Source: Kitasatospora mediocidica KCTC 9733 (GTDB lineage: Bacteria > Actinomycetota > Actinomycetes > Streptomycetales > Streptomycetaceae). From it: a DNA stretch of 64,000 bases. The DNA lies in NCBI RefSeq assembly GCF_000744225.1, contig NZ_JQLN01000007.1, positions 806,001 to 870,000 of the forward strand, in the 5' to 3' direction. A model generated the notes under the pieces. It had not been told where the DNA came from. It did no database searches and saw only the letters and a program-made list of their open reading frames with translations. Positions 35,347-43,824 of this stretch are shown here, one piece after another (position 1 is the first letter of the stretch; each line of letters opens with the position of its first letter). The position numbers and the translations under genes are program-made.

Positions 35347-36081
35347 ATGCGTTCAACATTCGCCCGACTGATGCTACCGACCGTCGTGCTGTCCTCAGCG
35401 GCACTGACCATGACGGCCTGCTCGTCCAGCGGCAGCGCGTCCAGTACGGCGGGCGGCACCCCGGCCACCCAGCCGACCGCGACCTCGGCGGGCGCGGCAA
35501 CCCCGGGGACGCCCGCCACGGGCGGCACGTCGACAGGCGGCTCGTCCACGGGCGGCACGTCCACGGGCGGTGCCTCGGGGGCGGGCGGCGGCGCCTCGAA
35601 GCCCGCGCCGACGACGACGACGACCCACCCGGCGCAGCCCGTCACCCAGGGCGGCGCCACGCCGGCCTGCAGCAGCGCCCAGCTCTCCGCAGTGCTGACC
35701 AACTCCGGTGTCGGCGCAGGCCAGTTCTACGCCGACCTGGTCTTCACCAACACCTCCGCCACGACCTGCACGCTCACCGGCTACCCGGGCGTCTCCTACG
35801 TGACGGCCAACGGCGTCCAGTCCGGCAACCCGGCCGCGCGCAGCGCCGGCAACCCGCTGACCGTCGTCACCCTCAAGCCGCACGGCACCGCGACCGCCCA
35901 ACTGCACGACAGCAACGGCATCAGCGGCTACAGCCCCGCGCAGTGCGATCTCACGGCGGCCGACGGTCTGCGCGTCTACCCGCCCGGCGAGACCGCGGCC
36001 CTGTTCGTCCCGTGGAAGACCCAGCACTGCGCCGGGCTGAGCATCACCCCGCTCAACATCGCGCCGGTGACCAAGAGTTGA
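35347..36081 (+). CDS. DUF4232 lipoprotein
   Basis: 244 residues. Lipobox LTMTACSSS, then a 70-residue low-complexity linker with TGGTSTGGSSTGG repeats, then the DUF4232 domain (CSSAQLSAVLTNSGVGAGQF, TNTSATTCTLTGYPGVSYV, LKPHGTATAQLHDS), a beta-sandwich common in actinobacterial surface lipoproteins. Four cysteines in the domain should pair. GGAGGAG precedes the ATG. Its role at the cell surface is unknown. Confidence 0.88.
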   Translation: MRSTFARLMLPTVVLSSAALTMTACSSSGSASSTAGGTPATQPTATSAGAATPGTPATGGTSTGGSSTGGTSTGGASGAGGGASKPAPTTTTTHPAQPVTQGGATPACSSAQLSAVLTNSGVGAGQFYADLVFTNTSATTCTLTGYPGVSYVTANGVQSGNPAARSAGNPLTVVTLKPHGTATAQLHDSNGISGYSPAQCDLTAADGLRVYPPGETAALFVPWKTQHCAGLSITPLNIAPVTKS

Positions 36082-36108
36082 TCCCGCACGGCTGAGACTG
36101 CGGCTGCG

Positions 36109-36765
36109 TCAGACGTGCAGCTCGGGCGGGACTCCGGTCCAGCGCAGATCTGCGGGCAGGTGCCGGAGGTCGTTGAAACAGAGGACGGAGGACGGGCGAC
36201 CCGGGGCGTAACGGATCACTGTCAGACCGGCGTTGGCCTGGTTGAGGCCGAGCCAGCGCCAGGCCGGCGCGTCCGTGGCATGCCTGACCAGCCACGCCAC
36301 CAGGAAGTTGTGCGTGACGACCAGTTCGTGGCGCACCGTCTCGGAGTCGTCCGCAGGCCGCGCCGGGCCGGTGAACCGTTCGACCGCCTGACGGGCCAGC
36401 TCCGGGCCGTGGGAGCGCTGCTCGGCCGACTCGCCACCGGGCTCACCACCGGACGCGTTCAGGAAGGTGAGCAGGAAGTCCGCTGCGTCCGGCGGCAGTT
36501 CGTCTCGCTGCGGCCAGTACGGCACGTAGTCCCCGGCGAGCTCGGAGACCTGCAACGGGACCCCGCCCAGCTGCTCCCCGATCAGCCGCGCCGTCTGCGC
36601 CGCGCGCGGCAGCGGCCCGTGGTGGACCGCCGCGAAGGGCACCTCCCGCAGGCGGCGGCCGAGCAGGACGGCCTGCCGACGGCCGTTCTCGGTCAGCCCG
36701 CTCTCGTCTCGCAGCGCCTCGCCGTGTCGGACGAGATAGAGGTACCGCGTCACCGTTCCGGTCAT
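36109..36765 (-). CDS. Histidine phosphatase-superfamily protein
   Basis: 218 residues. Phosphoglycerate mutase-like fold: the phospho-acceptor His is in LVRHGEALRD near residue 14, Arg in PLPRAAQTARLI, and the second His in LVVTHNFLVAWL near residue 150. Such enzymes hydrolyse small phosphate esters; the substrate is unknown. It converges on the DUF4232 lipoprotein gene. Confidence 0.87.
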   Translation of the reverse strand: MTGTVTRYLYLVRHGEALRDESGLTENGRRQAVLLGRRLREVPFAAVHHGPLPRAAQTARLIGEQLGGVPLQVSELAGDYVPYWPQRDELPPDAADFLLTFLNASGGEPGGESAEQRSHGPELARQAVERFTGPARPADDSETVRHELVVTHNFLVAWLVRHATDAPAWRWLGLNQANAGLTVIRYAPGRPSSVLCFNDLRHLPADLRWTGVPPELHV

Positions 36766-36950
36766 CCCCGATGTTCCTTTGCGCCCGTCGTGATCTTGTC
36801 CCGCTGGTACGGGGACGCCGCCCTCACCCCCGTGGTTCCTGTACCCGACCCGGCAACACGCCTCGCCCGCGCGACGACCCCCGAACGATCTCCGGCGGCG
36901 ACCACTTAGGGTGAGAGCGAACGCCGAGAACCAGCCACGAGGAGCCAGAG

Positions 36951-37583
36951 ATGCCGGAGGTCCGCCCGCGACGCCCGGCGCGGCCCCGCGAGGAGGTGCT
37001 GGCGGCAGCGATGGCGGCGATCGCCGAACACGGCCTCGCCAAGCTGACGATGGCCGGGCTCGGCAAGCAGCTCCAGATGAGCGCGGGTCACCTGCTCTAT
37101 TACTTCGGCAGCAAGGACCAGTTGCTGCTGGAGACGCTGCGCTGGAGCGAGGAGCAGCTCGGCGAGCGGCGCCGCACGATGCTCGGCCGGCCGGGCCTGA
37201 CCGCGTGGGAGCGGTTCACGGCATACGCGGACCTCTACCTGGCGGACGGCCCGGGCGATCCGCGCTGGATCCTCTGGGTCGAGGTCTGGGGCCGGTCCCC
37301 CGCGAGCGAGGAGATCCGGCAGGGGCAACTGGCGATCGAGGCACCCTGGCAGGCCGACCTGGAGGCGCTGATCCAGGACGGCGCGACGGCCGGCGAGTTC
37401 ACCCCCGGACCCGCCGCCGAACGCGCCGTCCAGCTGCGGGCCGTCCTGGACGGCTTCTCGGTGCCACTCGCCGTCGGCCTGCCCGGCGTCCGGCGGGCCG
37501 AGTCCGCTGCCCGGGTGGCTGCGGTGGCGGCCGCCCTGCTGGGCACGGCGGCCGTCCCGGTGGCGGAGCACCAGGAACCCTAG
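36951..37583 (+). CDS. TetR-family regulator
   Basis: 210 residues. N-terminal HTH: REEVLAAAMAAIAEHGLAKL then LGKQLQMSAGHLLYYFGSKD. The C-terminal ligand domain resembles BetI-like TetR_C_6 types (RWILWVEVWGRSPASEEIRQ). GAGGAG precedes the ATG. There is no obvious adjacent target except the divergent histidine phosphatase gene; I see no clear dyad in the 185-base gap. Confidence 0.85.
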   Translation: MPEVRPRRPARPREEVLAAAMAAIAEHGLAKLTMAGLGKQLQMSAGHLLYYFGSKDQLLLETLRWSEEQLGERRRTMLGRPGLTAWERFTAYADLYLADGPGDPRWILWVEVWGRSPASEEIRQGQLAIEAPWQADLEALIQDGATAGEFTPGPAAERAVQLRAVLDGFSVPLAVGLPGVRRAESAARVAAVAAALLGTAAVPVAEHQEP

Positions 37584-37593
37584 GGCCCGGCGG

Positions 37594-37609
37594 GAATCGT
37601 CAGACACGG
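37594..37609 (+). repeat. Dispersed 16-bp repeat, copy 1
   Basis: GAATCGTCAGACACGG, one mismatch from the other copies (GAATTGTCAGACACGG), within the 40-base gap between two convergent TetR genes. It is preceded by CGGCGG, as is the copy at 45457. Confidence 0.6.
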
Positions 37610-37623
37610 CCTGGCGCCGCAGC

Positions 37624-38199
37624 TCAGGGCGCGGTGGCTTGCCAGGCCGCGTCGATCATCCGGAAGACCTCGTCCACCGTGGCTTCGGGATCGTCCGCCC
37701 AGCAGGCCAGCGCGTAGGCGTCGATGACGAACCGCGCGGTCGCCCGGCAGGCCGTCGCACTCCGGGACAGCCGGGGATCGGCGGCCAGCACCCCTGCCAG
37801 CGCCTGCGCCAGACGCAGGCTCATCGACTCCTCGTACTCCCGCAGGGCGGGTGATCCCTCGATCATGCGCCGGACGGGGGCACTGCCCTCCGCCGTGCAG
37901 TGCCGCACCAGGGCCTGCACCTCGCGCTGCAGCGCCGGGATGAGCGGCTCCTGCGGAGGCCGGTCGGTGACCGCCCGCGTGAGGCGCTGCTCGAAGTCCT
38001 GGTCTCGCTCGAACACCAGCGCCTCCTTCGAGGCGAAGTGGGCGAAGACGGTGGTGACGGCCACGTCGGCCTCGGCCGCCACGTCACGGATGCCCACGAC
38101 GTCGTACCCGCGCTCCAGGAAGAGGTCCAGCGCGGTGTCAGCGATCTTCTGACGGGTCGCGGCCTTCTTGCGTTCGCGGCGCCCGGGCGGCTCGATCAT
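37624..38199 (-). CDS. TetR-family regulator controlling the divergent oxidoreductase
   Basis: 191 residues. HTH: RQKIADTALDLFLERGYDVV then IRDVAAEADVAVTTVFAHFA. The C-terminal domain (VRHCTAEGSAPVRRMIEGSP) is of the common TetR_C type. It is divergent from an NADP-dependent oxidoreductase gene with a 70-base gap that contains a symmetrical AT-rich element, the usual layout for a repressor that controls itself and its neighbour. Confidence 0.88.
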   Translation of the reverse strand: MIEPPGRRERKKAATRQKIADTALDLFLERGYDVVGIRDVAAEADVAVTTVFAHFASKEALVFERDQDFEQRLTRAVTDRPPQEPLIPALQREVQALVRHCTAEGSAPVRRMIEGSPALREYEESMSLRLAQALAGVLAADPRLSRSATACRATARFVIDAYALACWADDPEATVDEVFRMIDAAWQATAP

Positions 38200-38223
38200 G
38201 CCCTGACACTACCAGCTACGAAT

Positions 38224-38255
38224 CCCTAACCGTTGCGAAACTCTAACCGTTAGGG
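38224..38255. promoter_or_regulatory. Probable TetR operator
   Basis: CCCTAAC (38224-38230) and GTTAGGG (38249-38255) are inverted repeats, and CTAACCGTT occurs twice (38226, 38243), the second copy being CTAAC-C-GTTAG. The element overlaps the likely promoters of both divergent genes. Confidence 0.65.
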
Positions 38256-38269
38256 TTACCGTCGGTCGC

Positions 38270-39163
38270 ATGAGGAAAATCAGCTTTGCCGAGTTCGGCG
38301 GTCCCGAGGTCCTGCGACTGGTGGAAGCCGAGGAGCCCCACGCGGGCCCCGGTCGGATACGCATCGCCGTACGGGCGGCGGGCGTCAACCCCGTCGACTG
38401 GAGGATCCGGGAGGGCCAGGTCCTGGGAGCCCACCCGGTCGAGCTGCCCGCCGGGGTCGGACTGGACGCCGCCGGGGTGGTGGACGAGGTCGGCGAGAGC
38501 GTCGTGGGGGTCGAGGTCGGCGACCGTGTGTTCGGCGAAGGTGCCGACACCTACGCCGAGTTCGCCGTGCTGTCGGCCTGGGCCCCGATACCCGAGGGGC
38601 TGACCTTCGAGGAGGCGGCCGGGTACCCGTCGGTGGTGGAGACCGCGCTGCGCATCATCCACGAGGTCGGCGTACAACCCGGGCAGACACTGCTGGTCAG
38701 CGGCGCGTCCGGCGGCGTCGGGTCGGCGGTGCTGCAGATCGCCCGCGCGCGCGGCATCACGGTGATCGGCACGGCCGGGGCTGCGAACCAGGACTACCTG
38801 CGCGATCTGGGCGCCCTCGCCACGACCTACGACGAGGGCTGGGTCGAACGGGTGCGGCACCTGGGCCGGGTCGACGCGGCCCTCGACCTGGCCGGCTCGG
38901 GCGTGATCCGCGAACTCGTCGAGCTGACCGGGGACCCGGGCAAGGTCGTCTCGATCGCCGACCTCGGCGCGCCGCAGCTGGGCGTCCGGTTCTCCGGCGT
39001 GGCCGGAAGCGTGCCGGACGCGCTCGCCGAGGCCGTCGACCTCATCTCCCGGGGCAGGCTCCACATCCCGGTCGAGAAGTCGTACCCGCTCACCGAGGCA
39101 GCGACGGCGCACACGGACAGCCGCGCCGGCCACACCCGGGGGCGCCGGGTCCTGGTCGTCTGA
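38270..39163 (+). CDS. NADP-dependent zinc-free quinone oxidoreductase-like protein
   Basis: 297 residues. Medium-chain dehydrogenase fold without zinc ligands: GVNPVDWRIREGQ, then a GroES-like barrel, and the NADPH-binding motif VSGASGGVGSAVLQIA near residue 145. It ends at TRGRRVLVV. These enzymes reduce quinones or enones. It is divergent from a TetR gene and is probably induced by the TetR ligand, likely an electrophile or quinone. Confidence 0.88.
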   Translation: MRKISFAEFGGPEVLRLVEAEEPHAGPGRIRIAVRAAGVNPVDWRIREGQVLGAHPVELPAGVGLDAAGVVDEVGESVVGVEVGDRVFGEGADTYAEFAVLSAWAPIPEGLTFEEAAGYPSVVETALRIIHEVGVQPGQTLLVSGASGGVGSAVLQIARARGITVIGTAGAANQDYLRDLGALATTYDEGWVERVRHLGRVDAALDLAGSGVIRELVELTGDPGKVVSIADLGAPQLGVRFSGVAGSVPDALAEAVDLISRGRLHIPVEKSYPLTEAATAHTDSRAGHTRGRRVLVV

Positions 39164-39183
39164 GCCGCGGGCGCGTCCGACGC

Positions 39184-39199
39184 GAATTGTCAGACACGG
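39184..39199 (+). repeat. Dispersed 16-bp repeat, copy 2
   Basis: GAATTGTCAGACACGG lies in the 37-base gap between the oxidoreductase and the convergent PP2C-like gene, abutting the latter's stop codon. Confidence 0.65.
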
Positions 39200-39200
39200 T

Positions 39201-40514
39201 CTAGTCGGTCCAGAGGGCGACGGCCGTACGGTCGTCGGCGTAGCCCTTGGCGCGGACCTGGACCTGGCGCAGGAAGTCGACCGAGCCAGGTGGGTGCGGG
39301 TGCGCCCAGTGCGTGGCCAGGAACTGGGCGACGGCCGGCTCCTCGGCGATCGGCTCCGCCAGCCCGGGCGTGCTGAGCAGCAGGATGTCGCCGGGCGTCG
39401 CGGGGACCAGGCGGAAGCGGAACGGGCGCGGCTCGGGGAGGGCCGCCGGGCCGTCCGGGTGGTGCAGCAGCCGCGCGGCGTAGGCGTCGATCCAGTGGCC
39501 GGCGCGGAGCAGGTAGAGGCCGCCGGGGCCGACGCCGAAGGCGGCGCGGTGGCTGGACTGCGGGTCGAGGGAGACCAGGACGCAGTGCAGCGAACCGGCG
39601 TCCGCGGCGATGGCCCGCAGCGCGGCGGCAGCGCGCACGGTGAGGCGCTGCAGACCGTAGCGGAGCCGGTCGCGGGCGCCCTCGCGCAGGTCGGCGGCCA
39701 GCTCGGCGCGGCTGCGGCCGATCGCCTCGGCGAGCTGGGCGCAGGCCTGCCGGACGGTGTCGCAGACCTCGTCGGTGGGGGTCTCGTCCGTGTCCGTGTC
39801 CGCGTCGGAGCCGGAACCACCTCCGACGCCGACACCGCGCGAGCGACCGGCGAGGACGGCGAGCAGGAGTCCGTCCCGGCCCTCGCCGAAGCGGGTCACC
39901 AGCAGGGCGTCACTTCGGGAGTCGCCCCGGTAGCGGGCGGAGTCACCGCGGACCGAGGCGGCGCGCAGAGTGAAGCCCGGGTACTGGGCGCCTTCCAGGA
40001 CGGTGTCGGGGACGACGGCCGCCATCCGCTCGGGCTGAGCGCCGGGGACGACGGTGGGCTCGGGGGCGTACGTCGGCGGCCGGCCCCCGACGTACGGCGC
40101 GGGTCGCGGCGCGGGCACCGGGCGCGCGGTGACGGTGGGGACAGTGGGGACGGCGGGCGCGGGCGCCGGGGCGGGGGCGGTCGTGACAACCTCGGGTGCC
40201 GGCTCGGGCGCGGGCTCAGGTGAGGGCTCAGGCGCGGGTTCGGGCGCTGGCTCTGGCGAGGGCTCGGGCTCGGGCTCGGGTGATGCGGCGACCGGCCCGA
40301 CGATCGACGCGACCGAGTCGAACCAGTCGTCCACCGAGGCGTCCCCGGCATCGGCCGTAGGGGTGTCCGGCAGGCTGCCGGCCGGGCCCTCGTACACCCG
40401 GCCCCACCAGCCGTCCCCCGTCGGACCCGCTGCCGCCTGACCCGCTGCCAGCGGACCGGCGTCCGGCGATCCGTCGTCCGGGCGCCGTTGCGCGGGCGCA
40501 CCCTGGTTGGTCAT
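39201..40514 (-). CDS. PP2C-like protein with degenerate metal site
   Basis: 437 residues. The N-terminal 160 residues are disordered and Pro/Glu-rich, with PEPAPEPSPEPAPEP repeats and later PAPAP runs. The C-terminal domain has PP2C layout: LRAASVRGDSARYRGDSRSD, CVLVSLDPQSSHRAAFGVGP, and LLLSTPGLAEP then RTAVALW. The metal-binding DGxGG motif is absent (position reads LAVLAGRS) and the final Asp motif is altered (ADDRTAV), so it is probably a pseudophosphatase binding a partner. Cytoplasmic. The 309-base divergent gap upstream includes a promoter for the next gene. Confidence 0.75.
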   Translation of the reverse strand: MTNQGAPAQRRPDDGSPDAGPLAAGQAAAGPTGDGWWGRVYEGPAGSLPDTPTADAGDASVDDWFDSVASIVGPVAASPEPEPEPSPEPAPEPAPEPSPEPAPEPAPEVVTTAPAPAPAPAVPTVPTVTARPVPAPRPAPYVGGRPPTYAPEPTVVPGAQPERMAAVVPDTVLEGAQYPGFTLRAASVRGDSARYRGDSRSDALLVTRFGEGRDGLLLAVLAGRSRGVGVGGGSGSDADTDTDETPTDEVCDTVRQACAQLAEAIGRSRAELAADLREGARDRLRYGLQRLTVRAAAALRAIAADAGSLHCVLVSLDPQSSHRAAFGVGPGGLYLLRAGHWIDAYAARLLHHPDGPAALPEPRPFRFRLVPATPGDILLLSTPGLAEPIAEEPAVAQFLATHWAHPHPPGSVDFLRQVQVRAKGYADDRTAVALWTD

Positions 40515-40811
40515 CTGCCGGCTCCTCGTCCGTGAATGCCGTCACCGGCCGGAGGCTGGGTCGATGGGTGCTCGGGTCGATCAGTGGTCGGGGTGGGAAG
40601 GGATGGGACGGTGGGGAAGATCGGTAAGGACAGCTCCTCCCGTCATTCTGCCCATGGCGGTCGCCGCTGTCCGGGCTTTCGGAACGAAGAGCGGCGAATC
40701 GGGCCAGGTCGGTCCGCACAGGCGAATCAGCGGACGAATGGGCACGCCGAACCGTGCATTAATCCGAAGAAGAGGGCCGAGGAGGGGGACCGCTTCCCCC
40801 GTTCAGCCCAT

Positions 40812-40817
40812 TAATAT
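40812..40817 (+). promoter_or_regulatory. -10 element of a leaderless gene
   Basis: TAATAT ends 6 bases before the ATG at 40824, so transcription should begin at or next to the start codon. No ribosome site is present. A good -35 is not evident. Confidence 0.5.
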
Positions 40818-40823
40818 GTGCGC

Positions 40824-41402
40824 ATGACCGCGCCAGGACCTCTGCGACCGACCCCGGGGAGCGCCGCATTCGTCGGCCGCCCGGCGGGCGCGCTCTGGGT
40901 CCTGCTGCTGATCGGCTTCCTGGTCGGCCTGCCCTGTGCGAGCTCCGCGCACGCCGTCGCCCCGGCGACCGTGCCGCAGGCCGCCATCGAGGCCGCCGCA
41001 CCGGCTGTCCATCCCACCTCGGACGCTCCGGCGCGCACCACCCCGGCGCCCAGCGCACGCCGCGCGCAGCCCACACACGCCTCACACGGCGTAGCGACCG
41101 CGCAGATCACCCGCACCGCGCCCGCCCCGCCCCCCGCGCCCGCCGAACCGCTGAGCGCGCCGGCCCGCCCGATGGTGCTCTGCACGGCAGACGGCCCTGG
41201 CCCCCCGCCGGGCGACGGCTGCACCAGCCACCCGTTCAGCGGCCAGGACTCGCAGCTGCCGAACGCTCCCCCGCACCCCGTGCCGGCCGCGCTCCCGCAG
41301 CTCGTCACGCTCCGGCCGACCCCGACGGCCGGGCCGTCGGCCGGTACTCCGGGCCCCGCGCCCGCCCCCGATCTCCACCTGCTCCAGGTCAACCGGACCT
41401 AG
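40824..41402 (+). CDS. Proline-rich secreted or membrane-anchored protein of unknown function
   Basis: 192 residues from the ATG, assumed leaderless; a GTG six bases earlier is the alternative. A single hydrophobic segment (ALWVLLLIGFLVGLPCASSA) is a signal peptide or anchor. The rest is Pro/Ala-rich and disordered with few features apart from LCTADGPGPPPGDGC, where two cysteines could pair. It lies upstream of the DUF3105/DUF305 pair in the same direction. Function unknown. Confidence 0.65.
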   Translation: MTAPGPLRPTPGSAAFVGRPAGALWVLLLIGFLVGLPCASSAHAVAPATVPQAAIEAAAPAVHPTSDAPARTTPAPSARRAQPTHASHGVATAQITRTAPAPPPAPAEPLSAPARPMVLCTADGPGPPPGDGCTSHPFSGQDSQLPNAPPHPVPAALPQLVTLRPTPTAGPSAGTPGPAPAPDLHLLQVNRT

Positions 41403-41570
41403 GCGGAACCCGCCGCCGAGTCCTCCCCGGCCTGCCGCGCGCAGTGGTGCCGAGCCCTCCGCTCAGCACCGCACCCCGCGCCGCACCCGGACGGACCGGT
41501 GGTCTCTCCTCCCCTGCCTCACCTCATTCCGCCGCGCGCCGAGCGCTCGGCGGGGACAAGGAAGATTCCC

Positions 41571-42293
41571 GTGGGTTCCGCCTCCAAGCAGTCCAACAAG
41601 AAGTCGCCCGCTGACAAGCAGTCGGCCGAGCCGCTGGTGACCAACCGCTCGGCGAAGACCAAGGGCGGCAAGGCCGCGACCGCCGACCGCCGCGAGCGGA
41701 TCGCCCAGCTGCGCGCCGAGGAAGCGCGCCGCGAGCGCCGCAACAAGATCATCGCGTTCTCGGTGGCGGGCGTGGTGCTGCTCGGCGCGGTCGGCACCGG
41801 CGTCTACGTCGTCAAGAACGCCTCCGACAAGAAGGCCGCCCAGGTCGCCGCCGCCAAGGCCCCGATCGACGGCGTGCAGACCTTCAGCAACCTGACCCGC
41901 AACCACGTGACGACGCCGGTCACCTACCCGCAGACCCCGCCGGTCGGCGGCGACCACAACCCGGTCTGGCTCAACTGCATGGGCACCGTCTACGACAAGC
42001 CGGTGCAGAACGAGAACGCGGTGCACTCGCTGGAGCACGGCGCCGTCTGGGTCACCTACAACGACAAGGCCAGCGCGGACGACATCAAGGCGCTCTCCGC
42101 CAAGGTCAAGGCGACCCCGTACTCGCTGATGAGCCCCTACCCGACCGAGAAGGGCACCATCACGCTGACGGCCTGGGGCACCCAGCTCGTGCTGGACAGC
42201 GCGAGCGACCCGCGGGTGGAGAAGTTCTTCACCAAGTACGTCCAGGGTCCGCAGACCCAGGAGCCCGGCGCGTCCTGCAGCACGGCCCAGTGA
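41571..42293 (+). CDS. DUF3105 membrane-anchored protein
   Basis: 240 residues from a GTG with AAGGAAG upstream; an open frame to 41499 is not used. A basic cytoplasmic tail (~60 residues) leads to one membrane helix (IIAFSVAGVVLLGAVGTGVYV) and the DUF3105 domain outside: YPQTPPVGGDHNPVWLNCM, HSLEHGAVWVTYND, LMSPYPTEKGTITLTAWG. Conserved His and Cys suggest metal binding. The stop overlaps the next start (GTGA), so it is coupled with the DUF305 gene. The pairing is common in actinobacteria and may concern copper or another metal. Confidence 0.87.
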   Translation: MGSASKQSNKKSPADKQSAEPLVTNRSAKTKGGKAATADRRERIAQLRAEEARRERRNKIIAFSVAGVVLLGAVGTGVYVVKNASDKKAAQVAAAKAPIDGVQTFSNLTRNHVTTPVTYPQTPPVGGDHNPVWLNCMGTVYDKPVQNENAVHSLEHGAVWVTYNDKASADDIKALSAKVKATPYSLMSPYPTEKGTITLTAWGTQLVLDSASDPRVEKFFTKYVQGPQTQEPGASCSTAQ

Positions 42294-42958
42294 GCGCCGC
42301 GATGACCGGCCCCGGGCGCGCCCCGATCCGGCGCCGGATGCTCTGGTGGCCCGCCGCGCTGGCGGCCGCGGTCGCCCTCTGCCTGGGTGTCCCGGCGCTG
42401 CTCGCGGGCAGCTCGACGGCCTCCGGCACGACTGTCACGGCGCCCGCCACCGGCTCTCCCGAGGCCGGGTTCGCCCGTGACATGTCGACGCACCACCAGC
42501 AGGCGATCGACATGTCGTTCATCATCCGGGACCGGACCGACAACACCGAGGTCCGCAATCTGGCCTTCGACATCATCAACACCCAGGCCAACCAGCGCGG
42601 CATGATGATGGGCTGGCTCGACCAGTGGGGGCTCACCCAGAGCTCCCCGGCCGCGCCGATGGCCTGGATGCAGATGGCGCCCTACCAGGCGCACGACGGC
42701 TCGTTGATGCCCGGCATGGCGACCAACGCGCAACTGGACCAGCTGCGCGGCCTCAGCGGCAAGGCAGCCGAGATCTTCTACCTCCAGCTGATGATGCAGC
42801 ACCACAAGGGCGGCATCGCGATGGCGCAGGGATACGTCGACCTTGCGAAGAACACCGCGGAGAAGAACCTCGCGGAGTCGATGGTGGCCGGGCAGACCTC
42901 GGAGCTCCAGCTGATGACGACGATGCTGGCCGAGCGGGGAGCCACTCCGCTCCCCTGA
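42290..42958 (+). CDS. DUF305 secreted/anchored metal-binding protein
   Basis: 222 residues from a GTG that overlaps the DUF3105 stop. One N-terminal membrane segment (WWPAALAAAVALCLGVPALL). The DUF305 four-helix domain has His/Met-rich motifs: DMSTHHQQAIDMSF, NQRGMMMGWLDQW and LMMQHHKGGIAMAQG, typical of copper-binding members of the family. It probably binds copper outside the membrane with its DUF3105 partner; that is family-based inference. Confidence 0.87.
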   Translation: MSAAMTGPGRAPIRRRMLWWPAALAAAVALCLGVPALLAGSSTASGTTVTAPATGSPEAGFARDMSTHHQQAIDMSFIIRDRTDNTEVRNLAFDIINTQANQRGMMMGWLDQWGLTQSSPAAPMAWMQMAPYQAHDGSLMPGMATNAQLDQLRGLSGKAAEIFYLQLMMQHHKGGIAMAQGYVDLAKNTAEKNLAESMVAGQTSELQLMTTMLAERGATPLP

Positions 42959-42987
42959 CCGCTTCCGACCAGTGAGCTGTGCCCCTC

Positions 42988-43029
42988 AGCGGGGGCCTGC
43001 CCGACCGACCGGCCGGGCAGGCCCCCGCT
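42988..43029 (+). terminator. Terminator of the DUF3105-DUF305 operon
   Basis: A perfect 16-bp stem (42988-43003 with 43014-43029) with a 10-nt loop, 29 bases after the stop. Confidence 0.85.
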
Positions 43030-43144
43030 GTTCCATGTCTGCCCGCGACCCTCTCGCCCGCCGATCCAATCGTTGCCGGAAGTACTCCCGTACAGACCTG
43101 GTCCATGACAGAGCCATGTGCTAGGAACCGCTACGCTGTCGCCC

Positions 43145-43807
43145 ATGCCGCCGCAGCCCCACCTCGATCCGACCGAGCCGCGTTCCGCTCGTCCGGCCCC
43201 CTCCGCGACGACCACCGCCGCAACAACCAGCGCCGCGACCAGCTCCAGCGCCACCGCCGCGACCGGCGCCACCGCCCCGGCCGGGCGTGACTCCGCGCTG
43301 GAGGAGGCGCTGGCGATCGAACGCGCCCAGCGGCTGACCGACGTGGTCACCCGGCTGCGCCGGGCCCTGCGCAGCAGCATCCGCACGGACTACCCGTGGG
43401 AGTCGCTGCCGATGGCGCAGGTCGAGCTGCTGCAGACACTCGCCGCCGCGCCGCTGCGGGTCGGCGAGCTGGCGGCGCGCCAGCGGCTGGCGCCGAACAC
43501 CGTCAGCGGGCTGGTCGGGAAGCTGTTGGACGCTGGCTTCGTGGACCGTCAGGCCGATCCGGGTGACCGCCGCACCGCGCGGATCGCGCTCACCCCGGCG
43601 GGCCACCAGCAGCTGCTGGACTGGCAGCAGGCCCACGAGCGCCGCATCGCCAACGCGCTTGGCACCCTCTCCCCCGCCGACCACGACGCGGTGATGGCCG
43701 CCCTCCCCGGCCTGGACCGCCTCGCCCAGGCACTGGCCGGCGTCGGCGGACCCGCCTCACTCGCCGCCCAGGCCGCCCCGGCCGCCCAGGACCAGCGGAT
43801 CGCCTGA
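43145..43807 (+). CDS. MarR-family regulator with a disordered N-terminus
   Basis: 220 residues. The first 50 are Ala/Thr/Ser-rich and disordered. The winged helix is clear: LPMAQVELLQTLAAAPLRVG, LAARQRLAPNTVSGLVGKLL, VDRQADPGDRRTARIALTPAG (wing). No ribosome site precedes the ATG; TACGCT ends 7 bases before it, which would fit leaderless transcription. It converges on the Ada-AlkA gene and no target is adjacent. Confidence 0.85.
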   Translation: MPPQPHLDPTEPRSARPAPSATTTAATTSAATSSSATAATGATAPAGRDSALEEALAIERAQRLTDVVTRLRRALRSSIRTDYPWESLPMAQVELLQTLAAAPLRVGELAARQRLAPNTVSGLVGKLLDAGFVDRQADPGDRRTARIALTPAGHQQLLDWQQAHERRIANALGTLSPADHDAVMAALPGLDRLAQALAGVGGPASLAAQAAPAAQDQRIA

Positions 43808-43824
43808 CGCCACTCCCCGAAGTG

